Shown: positions 1-7,631 of the stretch, one piece after another | Layout: each line of letters begins with the position of its first letter | Numbering within the stretch: position 1 is the stretch's first letter | Source of the DNA: Pseudomonadota bacterium | Lineage (GTDB): Bacteria; Chloroflexota; UBA6077; JAJPHF01 | NCBI GenBank assembly: GCA_021325365.1 | Contig: JAJPHF010000077.1 | Location: 1-64,000, forward strand | Reading direction: 5' to 3' | DNA: 64,000 nt | Made by a program: the position numbers and the translations under genes | Notes under the pieces: generated by a model | Seen by the model: the letters and a program-made list of their open reading frames with translations, nothing else | The model's database searches: none | What the model was told of the DNA's origin: nothing

Positions 1-95
1 CCCGCAACGCCGCCGGCCAGCGGATCGACTGGCGCTTCACCACGGCCGATGCCCGGATCAAGCTCAAGCATCTCTACCCAGCGTTTCAGGTGTGA
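1..95 (+). CDS. IS630-type transposase, C-terminal fragment (runs off the left edge)
   Basis: Only the last 30 residues are visible, in the frame starting at base 3 and ending at the TGA at 93-95. The tail carries the pattern RIDWRFTTADARIKLKHLYP, which is the usual end of IS630-family DDE transposases (second half of the DDE domain, just after the last catalytic Glu). The body of the gene lies outside the window, so intactness cannot be judged. The terminal inverted repeat is not recognisable in the bases that follow. Confidence 0.7.
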   Translation, partial: RNAAGQRIDWRFTTADARIKLKHLYPAFQV

Positions 96-271
96 CGGAG
101 TACTAGGCTACACCACGCGGGCGGGAAGCCCGTCGCCGCGCGGCGGGGCAGACGGCTGCGCGGCGGCGGCGCGGGCGATCGGCGCGGTTCGCCGCGACCG
201 CGAGGCATGATCGCCCAGGGCTCGCGGCGCGGACCGCCGCGTGGTATGCTGCCCTCGCGGAGAACGAAGCG

Positions 272-676
272 ATGGACACGGGCTCCGACCTCCTCGGCGC
301 AATCCTGCTGGCCACGCTGGCGCCCGACTGCATCTCGGCGCTCGCGGGCTTCGGGACGGTGCTGCTCGCCGCCGCGCTGGTGCTGACGGGCTGGCTGCTG
401 GGGCGGCTGATGCGCGCCGTGCGCGCGAAGCTGGGCTACCCCGATCCATCGGAGGTCCGCGGCCCACGATCGCCCGGCCACACGGCGGAGGACCTAGCCG
501 CGCGGCTGCGCCACGACTCCCCCGGTGGCTGGACGGCGGGCGAGACCCGCTGGACGCTCGCGCACGAGCACGGCTGGTACACCTCGCGGGACTATCGGAC
601 GTTCCTCGCCGTCGTGATCGTGGTGGTCCTGAGCTGGGCGTTCGGCATCCACTTCGCCCACCAGTTCTGCCCCTAG
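272..676 (+). CDS. Small two-helix membrane protein of unknown function
   Basis: The product is 134 aa. Two hydrophobic segments are visible, at about residues 19-45 and 111-128, separated by a charged loop rich in Arg and Trp (residues 46-108). The N-terminal helix begins after a short acidic stretch, so the loop is probably cytoplasmic. The ATG at 272 has GGAGAA about 8 bases upstream and a TATGCT box at 245-250, which supports the start. I recognise no family motif. The gene is isolated between the transposase end and a GC-rich repeat. Confidence 0.55.
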   Translation: MDTGSDLLGAILLATLAPDCISALAGFGTVLLAAALVLTGWLLGRLMRAVRAKLGYPDPSEVRGPRSPGHTAEDLAARLRHDSPGGWTAGETRWTLAHEHGWYTSRDYRTFLAVVIVVVLSWAFGIHFAHQFCP

Positions 677-776
677 ACCCCTCGCCCTGCCCCCTCCCGA
701 CGCGGGAAGGGGGAGAGGGACGAGGCCGAGCCGGCTCCCGTCTTCCTTCGAAGGGAAGGGGGGCCGGGGGGTTAGG
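677..776. repeat. GC-rich intergenic repeat R1, copy 1
   Basis: A roughly 100-base tract made of C/G runs around short inverted pieces (CCCTCCC...GGGAAGGGGG, then CTTCCTTCGAAGGGAAGG), ending in GGCCGGGGGGTTAGG. The same building blocks occur at 13014-13116 and 34603-34748. It sits immediately after the stop of the minus-strand hydrolase gene. No reading frame is supported. Confidence 0.6.
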
Positions 777-1583
777 TCATTCGGGACGGGCGCTCGCTGG
801 AGCGCGGTCGCGGAGGAAGGCGAGCATGGCGTCGGCGAGGGCGGCCGGCCGCTCGCGGGCGGGGGAGTGGCCGCAGGCAGGGAAGCGCACCACCCGCGCG
901 TCCGGTAAGAGACGGGCGTACTCGTCGGCGTAGGCCGGCGGGATGATGCGGTCCTCCTCGCCCCAGACGACGAGCGCGGGCAGGCGGACGCGCCGCAGAC
1001 GGACGGCAAGCCGCGGGTTGTGCAGGTAGGGATTCCAGGCGATACGCGCGAAGGCGGCGCGCGCCCGCACCTGGGCCGCCCGCGCCTCGGGCGTCGCGCC
1101 CGCGGCGATGGCGGCCTCGCCGACGGCGGGGTCGTAATTGCCGAGGCGGGCCGTCTCGGCGGCCGAGAGGGCGAACAGGTCGGGCATCGGGCAGTCGGGC
1201 AGCCAAAGGCCGGCGGCGTCGATGAGCGTGAGCGTCCAAAGGCGCTCGGGATGGGCGACGGCGATCTCGGCCGCCAGCCAGCCGCCCAGCGAGTGGCCGG
1301 CGAGGTGGATACGGTCGAGGTCGAGGGCGTCGAGGAAGTCGAGGTAGAAGTAGACCAGGTCTTCGATCGATTCCAGCCCGTCGGCTAGCTCGTCCTCGCC
1401 CCAGTTCGGGTGCTCGGGCACGATCAGGCGGCAATGCTCGGCGAGGGCGGTGTGGCCGGGCAGCCAGGAGACGCCGCCGGCGCCGTGCAGGTACAGTAGC
1501 GGCGGGCCGTCGCCGGCCGATTGCACGCGCACGCGGGTGCCCGCGATCATGAGGCGCTCGTCGCGCACGCCCGGGGCGCTCAC
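777..1583 (-). CDS. Alpha/beta hydrolase, likely ring-fission product hydrolase
   Basis: The product is 268 aa from a GTG at 1583 whose GTGA overlaps the stop of the upstream LLM gene, so translation is probably coupled. The alpha/beta hydrolase triad is visible: nucleophile Ser98 in GHSLGG, Asp211 in WGEEDRIIPP and His239 in ACGHSPA; the oxyanion motif LHGAGG is at residues 32-37. The family hydrolyses esters, lactones and C-C bonds. As the last gene of an operon holding LigAB, tautomerase and a semialdehyde dehydrogenase, a role like 2-hydroxymuconic semialdehyde hydrolase is plausible. The exact substrate is inference. Confidence 0.85.
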   Translation of the reverse strand: MSAPGVRDERLMIAGTRVRVQSAGDGPPLLYLHGAGGVSWLPGHTALAEHCRLIVPEHPNWGEDELADGLESIEDLVYFYLDFLDALDLDRIHLAGHSLGGWLAAEIAVAHPERLWTLTLIDAAGLWLPDCPMPDLFALSAAETARLGNYDPAVGEAAIAAGATPEARAAQVRARAAFARIAWNPYLHNPRLAVRLRRVRLPALVVWGEEDRIIPPAYADEYARLLPDARVVRFPACGHSPARERPAALADAMLAFLRDRAPASARPE

Positions 1584-2794
1584 GAGCGCGCCTCGGCGGC
1601 CACGGTCGTCGCGCTGGCCCGGCCGTTGGCGCCGTCGTTGGCCGCGGGCCTCGCGGGGCCGAGGGCGCGGACGAAGGGCAAGACCTCTTCCGCGAACAGG
1701 TGCATGTTTTTGACGGTTAGCTCGTGGGGCAGGCTGCCGAAGTGGAGCAGGCCGACGAGGCGGCCGAAACCCAGCCGCTCGTGCGCGGCGGCGAGGCGCT
1801 GGCGCACGGTCTCGGGGCTGCCGAAGCAGATGATGCCGAGGTCGAGGAGGTCGTCGTAGCTGCGGCTCTGGCCGGTCTTCGTGGCCGCGACTTCCAGGCC
1901 GCGCACCATCGACTGGGCCGAGATGTAGCCGGGCGGCAGCGTGAACTCGAAGGGGCGCTTGCTGAGCCAGCCAAAGAGGTACTGGACGTGCTTGGCGGCC
2001 TCTTCGCGCGCCTTCTCGTCGGTCTCGGCGACGTAGATGGGGAGCATCCAGCCGATCTGCTCGGGCTCGGGCTCGTAGCCGACCTCGTTGGCGCGGGCGC
2101 GCAGGCACTGGAACATGGCGGCGATGGCGTCGAGGGTGTCGTAGGTGCGGACGAACGGCCAGCGGCGCTGGACGGACCACTCGATCGTCTCGACGCTGCC
2201 GGTGGAGGGCAGCCAGATGGGCGGGTGGGGCTGCTGGAGCGGCTTCGGCCAAACGTTCACGTAGCGGACGCGATAATGCTTGCCCCAGAAGCTGAACGGC
2301 CCCGGCTCGGTCCAGGCGCGCAGGATGAGGTCGATACCTTCTTCGGTACGCTCGCGGGAGTAGGTCGGGTTCAGGTGGAAGGAGTGGTACTCGCAGCCGA
2401 TGCCGCGCACGAAGCCGGAGATGATACGGCCGCCGCTCATCACGTCGAGCATGGCGACCTCTTCGGCGATGCGGAGCGGATGGTCGCGGAGGGGCACGGC
2501 GTTGCCCATGAGCGCGATCTTGGCGCGCTTGGTGCGCTGAACGAGCGCGGCAGCGATCAGGTTCGGGGCGGGCATGAGGCCGTAGGCGGTCTGATGGTGC
2601 TCGTTCACGCAGACGCCGTCGAAGCCCAGCTCGTCGCCCAGCGCCAGCTCGTCGATGTAGCGCGTGTACAGGGCGGTCCCGCGCTCGGGATCGTAGAGAT
2701 CGTTCGGGCACGTCACCCAGGCTGACGAATACTTCTCGTCGAAATCCGGGGGCAGGTACGGCCAGGGCATCAGGTGAAACGAGTAGAACTCCAC
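1580..2794 (-). CDS. LLM-class (bacterial luciferase-like) flavin-dependent oxidoreductase
   Basis: The product is 404 aa. I chose the GTG at 2794 because AAAGGAG lies 6 bases upstream; a longer reading frame upstream lacks a ribosome binding site. The protein begins VEFYSFHLMPWPYLP and carries typical luciferase-fold blocks: GFDGVCVNEHHQ near residue 60, a sheet-helix stretch around IALMGNAVPLRDHPLRIAEE, and SGGRIISGFVRG near residue 115. Such enzymes are FMN- or F420-dependent monooxygenases or dehydrogenases of soluble TIM-barrel type. It follows LigB and overlaps the hydrolase gene, so it belongs to the same catabolic unit. The oxidised substrate cannot be told from sequence. Confidence 0.88.
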   Translation of the reverse strand: MEFYSFHLMPWPYLPPDFDEKYSSAWVTCPNDLYDPERGTALYTRYIDELALGDELGFDGVCVNEHHQTAYGLMPAPNLIAAALVQRTKRAKIALMGNAVPLRDHPLRIAEEVAMLDVMSGGRIISGFVRGIGCEYHSFHLNPTYSRERTEEGIDLILRAWTEPGPFSFWGKHYRVRYVNVWPKPLQQPHPPIWLPSTGSVETIEWSVQRRWPFVRTYDTLDAIAAMFQCLRARANEVGYEPEPEQIGWMLPIYVAETDEKAREEAAKHVQYLFGWLSKRPFEFTLPPGYISAQSMVRGLEVAATKTGQSRSYDDLLDLGIICFGSPETVRQRLAAAHERLGFGRLVGLLHFGSLPHELTVKNMHLFAEEVLPFVRALGPARPAANDGANGRASATTVAAEARS

Positions 2795-2860
2795 TGCCGG
2801 CTCCTTTCCGCCGTCGCGTCGTCGCGCGGGGCGCTGCACCTAAGCCCTCGGCCAGGGATA

Positions 2861-2893
2861 GTGTGGATGTTTGGCTTCGCCAAAGATCCACAC
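2861..2893 (-). terminator. Stem-loop repeat R2, copy A, downstream of ligB-like gene
   Basis: GTGTGGAT pairs with ATCCACAC, then after one G-G mismatch TTTGGC pairs with GCCAAA, leaving a 3-base loop. The hairpin begins 17 bases after the TAA of the LigB gene. A near-identical element follows another minus-strand TAA at 35399, with the same flanking CCCAGG/CCTGG arms. There is no U tract. It could be a terminator or 3' processing element between ligB and the LLM gene. Confidence 0.6.
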
Positions 2894-2910
2894 CAGCCTG
2901 GGCCGGCCGC

Positions 2911-3747
2911 TTAGTCCCAGGCGACGACGCCCATGCCGCAGCGCCAGGGAACAACCGCCTCGTAGGCGAGGACGTTGGCGGGGCGGCGGCCGACGGCGCC
3001 CATCGCCACGAGCCAGGCGAGCACCTCGGAGGCGCCGCCCGCGCCGCCGGCCTCCATTTTCTCCAGCGTGACCTCGCGCAGCACTAGCTCCGGGCTGCCC
3101 TCGGCCAGGAGGTCGAGAAACCAGCGGTCCCACTGCTCGTCGACGGCGAAGTAGCGCGGGCCGCCTGGCTCATGGGAGAGGCCGCCGGTGGCCACGATGG
3201 CGACGCGCTCGTCGGCCGGCAGGTGCTCCTCGACGATGCGGCGGAAGACGCCGCCGACCTCGTAGCAGAGCTGGGGGCTGGGCCGCGGCGGGACGACGCA
3301 GTTCATCGTCACGGGCACGAGCGGGACGTTCAGCTCGGGTGTGAGCAGGTGCAAGGGCACAGAGAAGTTGTCGTCGAATCGCAGGCGGTCGACCGGCTGG
3401 ATCTGGACGCCGGCGCGCGAGCCCTCGCGGACAAGGGCGCGGGCGAGGTCGGGATGGCCGGCGACGCGGTAGGGGGCCAGGTTCAGCCAGGACTCAAACC
3501 ACGGCTCAGGGCCGGTGTGCTCGGCGGCTAGCGACACGGCGAAGTCCGGCGCGGCGTCGACGGGGAAGTTGAGCAGGTGGTCGTTGGAGATCATGAGGAC
3601 GACCGAGGGCGCGGCCGCCTCGAGGCGCTCGCGGAGCGCGCGGTAGCCCGCCAGCACGCGCTCGCGCTGTCCGACCTCGGCATCGTCGAACCAGCCGGTG
3701 AGCCCCGGCGCGTGCGACGCGGCGAATACGCCTACTAGCTGGCCCAT
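2911..3747 (-). CDS. Extradiol ring-cleavage dioxygenase, class III, catalytic (LigB-type) subunit
   Basis: The product is 278 aa from the ATG at 3747, which has GGAGG 5 bases upstream. It matches the LigB family: SHAPG with His12, NDHLLNF with His57, GGLSHEPGGP with His192 and Glu241. These correspond well to the His12/His61/Glu242 iron ligands and His195 acid-base of protocatechuate 4,5-dioxygenase. The enzyme inserts both O2 atoms into a catecholic ring using non-haem Fe(II). The LigA-like gene lies 159 bases upstream on the same strand. The ring substrate (protocatechuate, gallate, aminophenol type) cannot be read directly. Confidence 0.88.
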   Translation of the reverse strand: MGQLVGVFAASHAPGLTGWFDDAEVGQRERVLAGYRALRERLEAAAPSVVLMISNDHLLNFPVDAAPDFAVSLAAEHTGPEPWFESWLNLAPYRVAGHPDLARALVREGSRAGVQIQPVDRLRFDDNFSVPLHLLTPELNVPLVPVTMNCVVPPRPSPQLCYEVGGVFRRIVEEHLPADERVAIVATGGLSHEPGGPRYFAVDEQWDRWFLDLLAEGSPELVLREVTLEKMEAGGAGGASEVLAWLVAMGAVGRRPANVLAYEAVVPWRCGMGVVAWD

Positions 3748-3758
3748 ACGTCCTCCAG

Positions 3759-3773
3759 TGCTGAGTACTGCGC
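3759..3773. repeat. Heptameric TCAGC-type microrepeat
   Basis: Two imperfect 7-base units (GTGCTGA, GTACTGC) lie just upstream of the LigB start. Similar 7-base-period TCAGCNN runs occur at 15108, 16627, 33084 and 44148, always at gene ends. Confidence 0.35.
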
Positions 3774-3842
3774 GATGCCGCGGAGTCCTTGCATGGCGTC
3801 CCGCGGACTGGGAACGGTCAAGCGTCACCCAAACTGCGGCCT

Positions 3843-3876
3843 GGACGGCCGCGGGCGGGCATGAAACCCGCCCCTA
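3843..3876. repeat. Short inverted repeat of the GGGGCGGGTTT...CCCGCCC type
   Basis: In the ligA-ligB spacer the bases GGCGGGCATGAAACCCGCCCCTAC form a hairpin with GGCGGG pairing CCCGCC. Sequences of this form are common dispersed intergenic repeats in high-GC genomes. Only one clear copy is seen here; a loosely similar one, GGCGGGCGAGACGCCCGC, is near 9421. Confidence 0.35.
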
Positions 3877-3906
3877 CCAGGCGCTACGCCAATCATCTGT
3901 AATGAC

Positions 3907-4266
3907 TCACTGGTCGCCGACGACGGAGCGGCGAAGCATCTCGGCAGCGGTGCTGGTGTTGCGATTGTTGGCGGTGCCGTAGAGCAGGCGCGAGAGCTGC
4001 GCGACGAGGTAGGGGTGGCCGCCTAGCTCGATGAGGCGCTTGAAGTCGCGGGCGCGGACGGCGGCGTGCTCGGCCTCGGACAGCGCGTAGGCCGCCATGA
4101 CGCCCTCGGTGTCGGCCACGAGGCGCTCGCGGGCGGCCGGGTCGAGGCGCACCTCGAAGATCAGCTTGTTGATGCGCGCGGTCTTGTCGAGCTTGGCGAG
4201 CAGGCCTTCCTGCACGTCCTGGCGCAGCGCCGAGCCTGGTGCCCGGCTGGTATCGGTCGCGGCCAT
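3907..4266 (-). CDS. Extradiol dioxygenase small (LigA-type) subunit
   Basis: The product is 119 aa. It contains the LigA signature region: LDPAARERLVADTEGVMAAY followed by ALSEAEHAAVRARDFKRLIELGGHPYLVAQLSRLLYG. In LigAB enzymes this helical subunit caps the active site of LigB. The ATG at 4266 is preceded by GGGAGGT with 4 bases spacing; a GTG at 4272 lies inside that ribosome binding site and is unlikely to be used. The partner LigB gene follows. The N-terminal 25 residues are hydrophilic and not conserved in my reading. The family assignment is strong; the substrate is unknown. Confidence 0.82.
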   Translation of the reverse strand: MAATDTSRAPGSALRQDVQEGLLAKLDKTARINKLIFEVRLDPAARERLVADTEGVMAAYALSEAEHAAVRARDFKRLIELGGHPYLVAQLSRLLYGTANNRNTSTAAEMLRRSVVGDQ

Positions 4267-4299
4267 GTTCACCTCCCTGACGCTCCGGCGTCGCTCCGC

Positions 4300-4392
4300 C
4301 TAGACGGCCACCTTGAGTAGCTGGGGCGCGTCCCGCTCCTCGGGGACAGGTTCGCCGTCCATAGCGAGGCCCTGTAGGATGCATCGGGTCCC
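4300..4392 (-). pseudogene. hicB: hicB antitoxin remnant (C-terminal tail)
   Basis: The minus strand reads LQGLAMDGEPVPEERDAPQL then LKVAV and a stop at 4300, which looks like the conserved tail of HicB antitoxins (helix, then DGEPIPEP-type linker and a short strand). The N-terminal partial RNase-H-like domain is missing and the frame is closed upstream by a TAG at 4393. It follows directly, in the same frame, on a HicA N-terminal remnant. I read this as the scar of an internal deletion in a hicAB module. Confidence 0.5.
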
Positions 4393-4449
4393 CTACAGCA
4401 ATGCGCGAACTACCTGCACCGCCGTGACTCGCGGCAACCTACCGGGCAT
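4393..4449 (-). pseudogene. hicA: hicA toxin remnant (N-terminal 18 residues)
   Basis: From the ATG at 4449 the minus strand reads MPGRLPRVTAVQVVRALL and then TAG. HicA toxins typically start with this pattern (M..LPRVTG.EVIRALER.GF), the first strand and helix of the dsRBD-like fold. The catalytic His region is absent. An in-frame ATG at 4467 could extend the start. Together with the adjacent hicB tail it marks a deleted toxin-antitoxin pair inside the catabolic operon. Confidence 0.5.
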
Positions 4450-4483
4450 ACGGGTTTCAGCTAGCATCGCGAGCAGCGAACCG

Positions 4484-4696
4484 CTAGCGGCCGTCGGCGG
4501 CGGGCGCGGGGGCGCTCTCAGACATGGGGACGCCGCCGACGGCCCACTGGTCGTGCGGCACCTCGCGCAGGAGCACGCGCACTTGCTGCGGCCGCACGTC
4601 GAGGGAGCTGACGACCGCCTGGGTGACTTGCTCGATGAGCGCGCGCTTCTTGCTGGCCGGCCGGCCCTCGAGGATCTCGATGTGCACGATTGGCAT
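4484..4696 (-). CDS. 4-oxalocrotonate tautomerase family enzyme
   Basis: The product is 70 aa from the ATG at 4696 with GGGAGGG upstream. The mature protein would begin with Pro (MPIVHIEILEG), the catalytic base of this superfamily, followed by the usual KR.LI..VT.AV pattern. Arg39-equivalents in the RPQQVRVLLREV strand match the substrate-binding region. The enzyme moves the double bond of 2-hydroxymuconate-type dienols. It lies 32 bases after the aldehyde dehydrogenase, fitting the 4-oxalocrotonate branch of meta-cleavage pathways. The tail beyond residue 60 is Ala/Pro-rich. Confidence 0.88.
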   Translation of the reverse strand: MPIVHIEILEGRPASKKRALIEQVTQAVVSSLDVRPQQVRVLLREVPHDQWAVGGVPMSESAPAPAADGR

Positions 4697-4728
4697 TGCG
4701 ACCCTCCCTTTCTGGCGCCGCGCGGCGG

Positions 4729-6189
4729 CTACAGGGCGATGCAGACGTTCTTGGGCTCGGTGTAGAAGTCCCAGCTGTACTTGCCGCCCTCCCGGCCGAT
4801 GCCGCTGGCCTTCGCGCCGCCGAACGGCACGCGCAGGTCGCGGACGAACCAGCAGTTCACCCAGACCGTGCCGACGACGAGCTTCGCCGCCACACGGTGC
4901 GCCTGACGCAGATCGTTGGTCCAGATCGTCGCGTCGAGGCCGTAGGGCGTGTCGTTGGCGAGCTGAACCGCCTCCTCCTCGGTCTTGACCGGCTGGATGG
5001 TGGCGACGGGACCGAAGATCTCCTCGCGGCAGATGACCATCTGGTTGTCGACGTTCGTGAAGATCGTCGGCTCCAGGAAGTAGCCGCGGTCGAGGCCGGG
5101 CGGGCGCTGGCCGCCGATCAGCAGGTGCGCGCCCTCGGCCCGCCCCTGCTCGATGTAGGCCATGACGCGGTCGTAGTGGCTCTGGGAGACGAGCGGGCCC
5201 ATCTCGGTGGCCGGGTCGAGCGGGTCGCCGATCTTGAGGGCGCGGGCCGCTGCCACGAACTTGTCCAGGAAGGCGTCGTAGATCGACTCCTCGACGTAGA
5301 AGCGCGGGGTGGCCAGGCAGACCTCGCCCTGATTGAAGAAGGCCGAGCGCATCGAGCCGGCGACCGCCTCGTCGAGGTTGGCGGACTTGAAGATCAGGTT
5401 CGGGGCCTTGCCGCCCAGCTCGAAGGAGACGCGCTTGAGGCCCGGGCCGGCCGCCGCGACGATCGCCTGGCCGGTAGTCGTCTCGCCCGTGAAGGAGACG
5501 AGATCGACGCCGGGGTGCGAGACAAGCGCTGTGCCGACAGTGCTGCCGGGGCCGGTGATGACGTTGAACACGCCCTCGGGCAGGCCAGCCTCGGCCACGA
5601 TATCGCCGAGGGCGAGCGTGGTCAGCGGCGTCACGGAGGCGGGCTTGATGACGCAGGTGTTGCCCGCGGCCAGGCACGGCCCGATCTTCCAGGTGCCGAG
5701 CAGCATGGGGAAGTTCCAGGGCGTGATGAGCGCCGCCACGCCGACCGGGTCGCGGGTCTCATAGTGGAGGAACTTGTTGTCGACGGGCACGCACTCGTTC
5801 GTGACCTTGGTCAGGTACTCGGCGAAGAAGATGAAGTTCGACGCCGAGCGCGGCACGTCGAGGGTGCCGCTCTCGCGCACCGGCTTGCCGTTGTCCTGGC
5901 TCTCCAGGCGGATCAGCTCGTCCTTGTGCTTGAGGATCAACTCGCCCACCTGGCGGAGCAGGGCCGAGCGCTCGACGGCCGGCATGGTGCGCCACGGGCC
6001 CTCGTCGAACGCCCGCCGCGCGGCGCGCACGGCGCGGTCCACGTCCTCGGTCGTCGCCTCGGCGATGTGGGCCAGCACCTCGCCGGTGGCGGGGTTCACA
6101 TCCTCGAACGTGCGGCCGCCCGTCGCCTCGACCCACTCGTTGTTGATGAACAGGCGCTTCACTGGCGTCTGCGGAACGACCGCCGTCAT
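4729..6189 (-). CDS. Aldehyde dehydrogenase, 2-hydroxymuconic semialdehyde dehydrogenase-like
   Basis: The product is 486 aa from the ATG at 6189 (GGAGG upstream). All ALDH landmarks are present: TPWNFP with Asn159, IKPAS with Lys182, the NAD-binding GSTVGTALVSHP turn, Glu257 in FELGGKAP and nucleophile Cys291 in NQGEVCLATPR. Overall pattern and length fit the 2-hydroxymuconic/2-aminomuconic semialdehyde dehydrogenase branch. It would oxidise the ring-fission semialdehyde to the dienoate that the following tautomerase handles. It is the first gene of the unit, with a TAGAAT box on the minus strand at 6278-6283 about 90 bases upstream. Confidence 0.88.
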   Translation of the reverse strand: MTAVVPQTPVKRLFINNEWVEATGGRTFEDVNPATGEVLAHIAEATTEDVDRAVRAARRAFDEGPWRTMPAVERSALLRQVGELILKHKDELIRLESQDNGKPVRESGTLDVPRSASNFIFFAEYLTKVTNECVPVDNKFLHYETRDPVGVAALITPWNFPMLLGTWKIGPCLAAGNTCVIKPASVTPLTTLALGDIVAEAGLPEGVFNVITGPGSTVGTALVSHPGVDLVSFTGETTTGQAIVAAAGPGLKRVSFELGGKAPNLIFKSANLDEAVAGSMRSAFFNQGEVCLATPRFYVEESIYDAFLDKFVAAARALKIGDPLDPATEMGPLVSQSHYDRVMAYIEQGRAEGAHLLIGGQRPPGLDRGYFLEPTIFTNVDNQMVICREEIFGPVATIQPVKTEEEAVQLANDTPYGLDATIWTNDLRQAHRVAAKLVVGTVWVNCWFVRDLRVPFGGAKASGIGREGGKYSWDFYTEPKNVCIAL

Positions 6190-6277
6190 CGCTGCCTCCT
6201 GGTGTCGACGTAGCCCGCGCGGAACCGGGCTGCGGGAGCGGGCCGCGCGGCCACGCCTGGCTCCGGCTCCCGTTACG

Positions 6278-6283
6278 ATTCTA
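6278..6283 (-). promoter_or_regulatory. Candidate -10 box for the meta-cleavage operon
   Basis: The minus strand reads GCGTAGAATCG. TAGAAT lies about 90 bases before the aldehyde dehydrogenase ATG in the gap to the CPBP gene. No convincing -35 box is seen. Confidence 0.35.
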
Positions 6284-6350
6284 CGCGAGTCGGGCCGGCC
6301 CGGCCACAGCCGCGTGCCGGGTAGCGACGGATGGCGAGTGTAGCCTCTGG

Positions 6351-7478
6351 TCAAGAGTTGAACCAGCCGAGCGCGACGGTGAGGAAGAGCCAGAGATCGT
6401 AGCCGCCGTGGACGACCGCGGCGACCGTGGTGTTGCTCCAGCGCCGCACGAGCCCCAAGCAGATGCCGACGACGAGAACGACGACGAGGCTGCCCGGGCC
6501 ATACTGGAAGCCGTGCATCGCCGCGAAGCCGAGGGCCGCGAGAGGGAGGCCGTAGCGCGGCTGGACGAGGCCGCGCCACACCAGCTCTTCGGTGATGCCA
6601 GCTTTCACTGCCCGCAGGACGGCCCCCCCCACGTCGACCGGGCCGATCAGCTTCTCGAAGTAGCTGCTGGAGGTGTCGGGCACGCCGAGCGCGGTGAGCG
6701 CCGCATCGGTGAGCGGCGCCACCACGCCGACGATCAGTACCACGAGCGCGAGCGACAGGCCAACGCCGATGCCGACGCGCCGCCAGCCTGGCCAGCGCCA
6801 ACCGAGCCGGTCGAGCGCGGCTGCGCCATCGCGCGCGAGGGGAAAGCCGGCGCCGACGAGGCAGAGCAGCACGGTCCAGAGCAGGCTGGCGACCTCGGTC
6901 CAGGGCGAGTAGGCGAGGTCTTCCTCGCTGAGGCGCTCGACCACGGCACTGAGCGGCGGCTGGCCGCCGAGCAGCGGCAGCAGCGCGAGCGGCATGAGCG
7001 TGAACCAGACGAGCACCACGAGGCCGACCCAGTGGCGGAAGACGTCGGGCCGCAGGGGCAGCCAGCGCGCGAGCGCCCGGCGCACGGCGCCGCTCAGCAA
7101 CAGGGCCGGCGCGAGTAGCAGGGCGATCAGGCCGAGGGCGAGCGGGGCGAGCGCGCCGCCGGCCGCCGCCACGCCGCGGTCGCCGCCGAGCGCCATGGCG
7201 GCCAAGCCGAGCGTGAGCGCGGCGAGTCCGAGGCCGATGACGTAGAGCATGACGACGGCGATCGCTCGCGCCGCCGGGGCGGGCGCCGGCAGCCAGCCCA
7301 CCGCGGCGAGCGCGAGCAGCCCGGGCGCCGCATCGCCGAAGAGTTGGGTCGCGTCGCGGCCGAGCGCGCCGCTCAGGCCGAGGCCCCAGAGCACGAGCAG
7401 CGCCGTGGCGGCGGCGATCACGCCGCCGCGAGCGGCGGTCGGCAGCGGCCGGGGAACAGGGCGTGCTGCGTCGGACAC
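6351..7478 (-). CDS. CPBP-family intramembrane glutamic protease
   Basis: The product is 375 aa with about eight hydrophobic helices. The C-terminal CPBP (Abi, PF02517-type) motifs are visible: Glu297-Glu298 and Arg302 in EELVWR, His322 in FAAMHG and His357 in VVHGGYD; the last motif usually reads HxxxN, so Asp here is a variant. Family members cleave membrane-embedded substrates, for example CAAX-processed proteins or bacteriocin-related peptides. The GTG at 7478 has GGAGG about 8 bases upstream. The first half (residues 20-250) is an additional poorly conserved membrane region. It is transcribed away from the next hydrolase gene. Confidence 0.82.
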   Translation of the reverse strand: MSDAARPVPRPLPTAARGGVIAAATALLVLWGLGLSGALGRDATQLFGDAAPGLLALAAVGWLPAPAPAARAIAVVMLYVIGLGLAALTLGLAAMALGGDRGVAAAGGALAPLALGLIALLLAPALLLSGAVRRALARWLPLRPDVFRHWVGLVVLVWFTLMPLALLPLLGGQPPLSAVVERLSEEDLAYSPWTEVASLLWTVLLCLVGAGFPLARDGAAALDRLGWRWPGWRRVGIGVGLSLALVVLIVGVVAPLTDAALTALGVPDTSSSYFEKLIGPVDVGGAVLRAVKAGITEELVWRGLVQPRYGLPLAALGFAAMHGFQYGPGSLVVVLVVGICLGLVRRWSNTTVAAVVHGGYDLWLFLTVALGWFNS

Positions 7479-7524
7479 GGGACGCCTCCGCGCGCGTCGA
7501 TGGGGCGGCGCCGCGCTGGCCTAG

Positions 7525-7530
7525 TATACT
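7525..7530 (+). promoter_or_regulatory. Candidate -10 box (TATACT)
   Basis: CTAGTATACTGACGGG lies about 100 bases before the ATG at 7632. It has the same shape as the boxes at 19147 and 53260. No -35 is evident. Confidence 0.35.
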
Positions 7531-7631
7531 GACGGGGGCTCGGACGGGCGCAGCGCGCGTCGAGCGACGGTCCCCCGCGAGCTGCGACCGGGGCCGCGCG
7601 GACCGCGGCGGCCGCCCAGAGGGAGTACGCG

